Source: JAHRVQ01 sp046290215 (GTDB lineage Bacteria; Pseudomonadota; Gammaproteobacteria; Pseudomonadales; Azotimanducaceae). From it: DNA of 9,584 nt. This document shows positions 6,591-9,584 of this stretch, piece after piece (within the stretch, counting starts at the first letter, position 1; each line of letters begins with the position of its first letter). Where the stretch lies: the NCBI GenBank assembly GCA_046290215.1, contig JBKAGC010000139.1, positions 1 through 9,584 of the forward strand, read 5' to 3'. The notes below the pieces were generated by a model. That model was not told where the DNA came from. It worked only from the letters and a program-made list of their open reading frames with translations, and made no database searches. Both the position numbers and the translations under genes were made by a program.

Positions 6591-6596
6591 GTACCT

Positions 6597-7343
6597 ATGA
6601 AGAAGTTTTTGATGTGTTGGCTATGTGTCTGTTTGCTGAGTCCTTTGGCCTCTGCTGACGTTGCGGTTGCCCTGGCGAATTCCGAACGCCCAGAGGTGGA
6701 CCGCAACTTAGACCCCTATCGTAAACCCGGTGAAGTGCTGACGTTTTTTGGTATCGAACCTGGGATGGCGGTGTTCGATGTGTTCGCCGGTAGTGGCTAT
6801 TACACAGAGATTCTAAGCAACCTGGTGGGACCAGGCGGAAGGGTTGTGCATTACAATAACGCGCCCTGGGCAGCCTTTGTCAAAACCTCAGTGGAAAAGC
6901 GCTTTGCTGACGGTCGCCTTGCGAATGTTGAGCGACGGGTGGCACCGCCCGAGTCGCTCAAAGGTCATGGGGCTGAGTTTGACGCGGCGATGTTTGTCCT
7001 CGGCATGCACGACATTTACTACGCAGACCCTGATACGGGTTGGGTGGCGATTGATGTGGGCGATTTTACCCAGGGGCTGTTTGATATGTTAAAGCCTGGC
7101 GGTGTGCTTGGGGTAATTGACCACAATGGAGAACCCGGTAGCGATGCCGCTGAAATTGGTAAAAGCCTCCATCGAGTAGATCCTGCCAGAATTATCGCTG
7201 ACCTAACTGCGGTGGGTTTTGTCCTGGAAGCAGAGTCATATGTGTTGGCGAACCCGCAGGATGACAAAAGCACAAACGTCTTCATTGAAGAAAATCGCAT
7301 GCGTACAGATCGCAGTGTGCTTAAGTTCAGAAAGCCTCGTTAG
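6597..7343 (+). CDS. Exported class I SAM methyltransferase-like protein (COG4798 type)
   Basis: This 248-residue precursor has a Sec signal peptide: Lys2-Lys3, a hydrophobic core to about residue 16, and an ASA cleavage site before Asp21. The body has the Rossmann methyltransferase layout: motif I VFDVFAGSGYYTEIL at 59-73, an acidic-to-strand segment AEFDAAMFVLGMHD (126-139), LKPGGVLGVIDH at 165-176, and LHRVDP at 191-196 followed by GFVLEAES. The DRNLDPYRKPGE opening (36-46), YTEIL and the LHRVDP segment match the predicted methyltransferases of COG4798, many of which also carry signal peptides. Because SAM is not known to be abundant in the periplasm, whether it methylates anything is doubtful; it may bind another ligand. 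It sits 82 bp after the oxidoreductase, probably cotranscribed. Its end is only 14 bp from the convergent synthetase gene, with no evident terminator hairpin. Confidence 0.82.
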   Translation: MKKFLMCWLCVCLLSPLASADVAVALANSERPEVDRNLDPYRKPGEVLTFFGIEPGMAVFDVFAGSGYYTEILSNLVGPGGRVVHYNNAPWAAFVKTSVEKRFADGRLANVERRVAPPESLKGHGAEFDAAMFVLGMHDIYYADPDTGWVAIDVGDFTQGLFDMLKPGGVLGVIDHNGEPGSDAAEIGKSLHRVDPARIIADLTAVGFVLEAESYVLANPQDDKSTNVFIEENRMRTDRSVLKFRKPR

Positions 7344-7357
7344 CGAGCTGGCATCAC

Positions 7358-9208
7358 TTAGAAAGCCACAGTACGGGATACGATTTGATCGTAAAAATCA
7401 CTGTCTAATCTTTCATAGCAGGTACTACCTGGCTTCATCACCAGCAAATCATCCTGGACCTTGTCCAGGTGATAGGCAGCTTCACGGAGCTCGTTTTTCT
7501 GTAGCTTGTGAGTGGTCGTGGTGGGCAGCTCTTTCAACACGCGAATAAAAATCGGTCTGGCGTAAGAAGGGAGATTGCTGACCACATGGGCGCTTAGCGC
7601 TTCGATATCCAGGTCTGGTAGTGCTAAACCTTCCTTTAAAACAATGGCGGCCATACCAGCTCGACCGTCACAGCCGGGGATCTCTACGCCGTACACGTTG
7701 GTGAAAATTATGTCGGGGAAGTGATTAATCAGCTCACCGATTTCGTTGGTGGAAACATTTTCGCTTTTCCAGCGGAAAGTGTCGCCGATTCGGTCAACGA
7801 ATTGATAGTGCTTCTGACCCCAGGCAAAACCAACATCCACGGTTTTCATTAAATCGCCGGTGTTGAAGTATTCGTCGCCATCGGCAAAAGCGTTGCGAAC
7901 GATTTTTTTCTCTGAGGCTTCCTTGCTGGTATAACCTTCAAATTTAGCGCTTTCACTAATCTCAACCAGCAACAAACCTGGCGCGCCGTCTTCAGTCACT
8001 TCAATGCAGTGGCCGTTGCTATCCCGTTGGATCTCGTCCTCGGCTACATCGTATGCCACCAGCTTACAAGGTGTAACCCCCATGCCCACGGTGCAATCCT
8101 TATTGAAAATGTTGGCAAAGCTGCCGTTGCCTTCGCTGGCGCCGTACAACTCGCCAATGCGATGAATGCCGAAGCGTTCTTTAAAAGCTAGCCAGATATC
8201 GGGTCGTAAGCCATTGCCGGCGATGGTGCGAATGGGGTTGATGGCGTCATCTTTCTGCGGCGGGCGACTCATCAGGTAACGAATAAACTCACCGATATAG
8301 ATAAAGCTGGTGCAGTTATGTTTGCGAATATCTTCCCAAAAAGCCGTGACGGAAAGTTTGCGTTTAATCACGCTGGAAGCACCCACCGAGATTGCTCCGG
8401 TTAGACCTACCACCAGACCCGTGGCGTGGTACAGCGGCAAACAGTTGTACATGCGATCTTCATGAGTGATGCGAAACAGGGCTTCAGCCGCGAGACTACC
8501 ACTGGGTAATATGCGCCGGTTCGACATGATGGCAGCTTTTGGTAAACCGGTGGTGCCAGAGGTGAAGATGTAACAAGCCCGATCTGCCATGGTGATTTGT
8601 TGGGTGATGGGCAAGTTATCAGTTGGGCTGGAAGTGTCTTCGGTATCTAAAGTGACGGCCCAGTTCGGTGGCGGCTCATGGTCCATCTGTTTGTCGCGGA
8701 CGAACAAATAGTCTGCACCTTCTTGTAGGTTCAGGTCCTCTCGTACTTCCGCCAATGGTGCGCTGAGCTCTTGGCCGAAAATGCATTTTTTTGACTCGAT
8801 AAGATTAATGCAGTGGGTTAGCTGTTGTTTGCTGAGGTTAGTATTGATCATGCCAACGGCTGCACCGAGTTTTTGGATACCCAACATGGCGGCAATAAAC
8901 TCGATACGATTTTGCATAAATAGGCTAACGCAATCACCACGCTCAATGCCCATTCCTTGAAGTTTGTGTGCAACCCGATTGGCGCGTTCGTTTAGCTCTG
9001 GCCAGGTGACCTGTTCACCCTCGCAAATTAGCGCCACGGCGTTGGGATATTGGCTGGCGTTTTGTTGTACCAGTAAAGGTAGTGAGCCAATGGTTTCAGA
9101 TGTGGGTGGCTTTAGGGTTGCTGCTTTGTAGAGGATCCTAAGGTCACCAAAAAAGTCTCGAACGCCCATGGGTGTTCTCCAGGCTAGATTCGTTATTTGT
9201 TGCATCAT
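7358..9208 (-). CDS. Long/very-long-chain acyl-CoA synthetase, FATP type
   Basis: This 616-residue AMP-forming acyl-CoA ligase resembles the VLACS/FATP (SLC27) branch, with the annotation 'long-chain-acyl-CoA synthetase' in bacteria. Motifs are YIFTSGTTGLPK (213-224), YGASEGN (355-361), NTGD (449-452), DRIGDTFRWKSENVST (472-487), the branch-specific version of the hinge motif, and Lys568 in TTTHKLQK as the likely adenylation lysine. It would activate long-chain or bulky carboxylic acids, possibly during uptake at the inner membrane; no convincing membrane segment is visible. The frame stays open upstream to a TTG at 9226, but that has no ribosome site, while ACAGG precedes the tandem ATGs at 9208 and 9205. 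Either ATG may be used. It diverges from the enoyl-CoA hydratase gene and converges on the methyltransferase-like gene. Confidence 0.93.
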   Translation of the reverse strand: MMQQITNLAWRTPMGVRDFFGDLRILYKAATLKPPTSETIGSLPLLVQQNASQYPNAVALICEGEQVTWPELNERANRVAHKLQGMGIERGDCVSLFMQNRIEFIAAMLGIQKLGAAVGMINTNLSKQQLTHCINLIESKKCIFGQELSAPLAEVREDLNLQEGADYLFVRDKQMDHEPPPNWAVTLDTEDTSSPTDNLPITQQITMADRACYIFTSGTTGLPKAAIMSNRRILPSGSLAAEALFRITHEDRMYNCLPLYHATGLVVGLTGAISVGASSVIKRKLSVTAFWEDIRKHNCTSFIYIGEFIRYLMSRPPQKDDAINPIRTIAGNGLRPDIWLAFKERFGIHRIGELYGASEGNGSFANIFNKDCTVGMGVTPCKLVAYDVAEDEIQRDSNGHCIEVTEDGAPGLLLVEISESAKFEGYTSKEASEKKIVRNAFADGDEYFNTGDLMKTVDVGFAWGQKHYQFVDRIGDTFRWKSENVSTNEIGELINHFPDIIFTNVYGVEIPGCDGRAGMAAIVLKEGLALPDLDIEALSAHVVSNLPSYARPIFIRVLKELPTTTTHKLQKNELREAAYHLDKVQDDLLVMKPGSTCYERLDSDFYDQIVSRTVAF

Positions 9209-9353
9209 AGCGCCTGTATTGGTCAATAAACAGGGCTGCCAGCAGTGTGCTCACTGTGCTAAAAAGCATGTAAAGCCCCAACCTGGTCGGCAGTTGAGAA
9301 TACTCTGCTAGTGCCCCGGGGTGTGCTCAAAAAATTGAACAAGGATAGGCTCC
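9209..9353. other. Divergent intergenic region between synthetase and hydratase genes
   Basis: This 145-bp gap should hold the promoters of both flanking genes. I could not find a convincing -35/-10 pair on either strand. It contains an imperfect inverted repeat, CAGTG-TGCT-CACTG (9243-9256), followed by TGTGCT so that the block reads as near-repeated GTGTGCT/CTGTGCT. It also contains the 8-bp palindrome CCCCGGGG (9314-9321) and an A-tract TCAAAAAATTGA (9327-9338) just before the ribosome site of the hydratase gene. Confidence 0.35.
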
Positions 9354-9584
9354 ATGGCAGAAGTAATAGTGCGACTAAGCGAGGGTGTTGGTGAGTTGGT
9401 GCTGAATAGGCCGGCACAGCGAAATGCCTTAACCGGTCCCCTGGTACAGGAACTCACCAGGGGTTTACAGTCCTTGCAAAGTGATTCGTCATGTAGTGCC
9501 GTGGTGGTGCGCGGTGCTGAGCGCAAACGGTTTCGGGCAACACTCTCGCATCGCGATGGCGCACTGCGGGCTTGGTTGCACGAG
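9354..9584 (+). CDS. Enoyl-CoA hydratase/isomerase family protein, 3' end outside the window
   Basis: The frame is open from ATG at 9354 to the right edge (77 codons), with AGGA at 9342-9345 as ribosome site. The N-terminus is typical of the crotonase fold: ELVLNRPAQRNAL (14-26), then the helix LVQELTRGLQSLQSDSS (30-46) and the strand SAVVVRGA (48-55). The family normally continues with an oxyanion-hole segment of the form FCAGxD or FSAGxDL. This protein instead reads RFRATLSHRD (59-68), so the conserved Ala-Gly-x-Asp is missing in the visible frame. The neighbouring frames encode ANGF (9523-9534) and SGNTL (starting at 9533), hinting at a frameshift or sequence error. If intact, it would hydrate or isomerise 2-enoyl-CoAs, complementing the dehydrogenase and synthetases in this window. 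Confidence 0.75.
   Translation, partial: MAEVIVRLSEGVGELVLNRPAQRNALTGPLVQELTRGLQSLQSDSSCSAVVVRGAERKRFRATLSHRDGALRAWLHE

Noticed and set aside
6576..6596. Upstream ATG at 6576 for the methyltransferase-like gene
   Set aside because: Its GAGGA touches the start codon, while ATG 6597 has AGGAAA at proper spacing and gives a cleaner signal peptide.
7336..7347. CTCG-TTAG-CGAG hairpin spanning the methyltransferase stop codon as a convergent terminator
   Set aside because: Only 4-bp arms with no U-run on either strand; too weak to call.
9209..9226. TTG at 9226 as start of the FATP-type synthetase
   Set aside because: There is no ribosome site upstream, a rarer start codon is needed, and tandem ATGs at 9208/9205 follow ACAGG.
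9314..9321. CCCCGGGG palindrome before the hydratase gene
   Set aside because: A short self-complementary run expected by chance; no paired copy or spacing to a promoter.
1..9584. Mobile element, defence system or CRISPR array
   Set aside because: No transposase, integrase, terminal repeats, spaced direct repeats or nuclease/helicase genes were seen; all large frames are metabolic or redox proteins.

Overview
The window is ordinary-density bacterial chromosome. It holds eight complete or nearly complete genes plus two cut by the window edges. Codon use is balanced, coding is dense with overlapping stop/start pairs, and most starts have AGGA-type ribosome binding sites. The gene content (LCAD-type acyl-CoA dehydrogenase, two kinds of acyl-CoA synthetase, enoyl-CoA hydratase, luciferase-like oxidoreductase, FmdB-like and YciI-like small proteins, membrane-anchored DsbA) suits a Gram-negative, lipid-degrading gammaproteobacterium, perhaps a marine Cellvibrionales-type organism. 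That placement is inference from gene content only. No rRNA, tRNA, CRISPR array, insertion sequence, integrase or phage gene was seen.

Layout. (1) 1-1094, minus: the N-terminal part of a metallo-beta-lactamase-fold hydrolase that runs off the left edge. (2) 1095-1275: a divergent control region with a good promoter candidate, a perfect 10-bp palindrome over its -10 box and flanking direct repeats. (3) 1276-4799, plus: a compact four-gene operon of acyl-CoA dehydrogenase, acyl-CoA synthetase, degenerate FmdB-type zinc-ribbon protein and exported YCII-domain protein. The last three genes are joined by a 1-nt overlap and a zero-gap junction. (4) 4780-5484, minus: a membrane-anchored DsbA-like thioredoxin-fold protein whose 3' end overlaps the operon's last gene by 20 bp. 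(5) 5485-5605: a second divergent control region with a perfect TATAAT box and two palindromes. (6) 5606-7343, plus: a luciferase-like oxidoreductase followed by an exported COG4798-type methyltransferase-like protein. (7) 7358-9208, minus: a very-long-chain/FATP-type acyl-CoA synthetase. (8) 9354-9584, plus: the start of an enoyl-CoA hydratase/isomerase running off the right edge.

How the parts may work together. The synthetases activate carboxylic acids to CoA thioesters, the dehydrogenase makes the 2-enoyl-CoA and the hydratase-family protein acts on it, so the core theme is beta-oxidation of an unidentified acid (fatty, branched, terpenoid or steroid side chain). The small accessory genes are the least understood part: an FmdB-like protein with half its zinc ligands missing and a YCII domain carrying a signal peptide, both translationally coupled to the synthetase. 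I found no clear sign of a defence system, biosynthetic assembly line or mobile element. The best candidates for something under-described are the FmdB-like/secreted-YCII pair, the apparently two-part MBL protein, and the exported methyltransferase.
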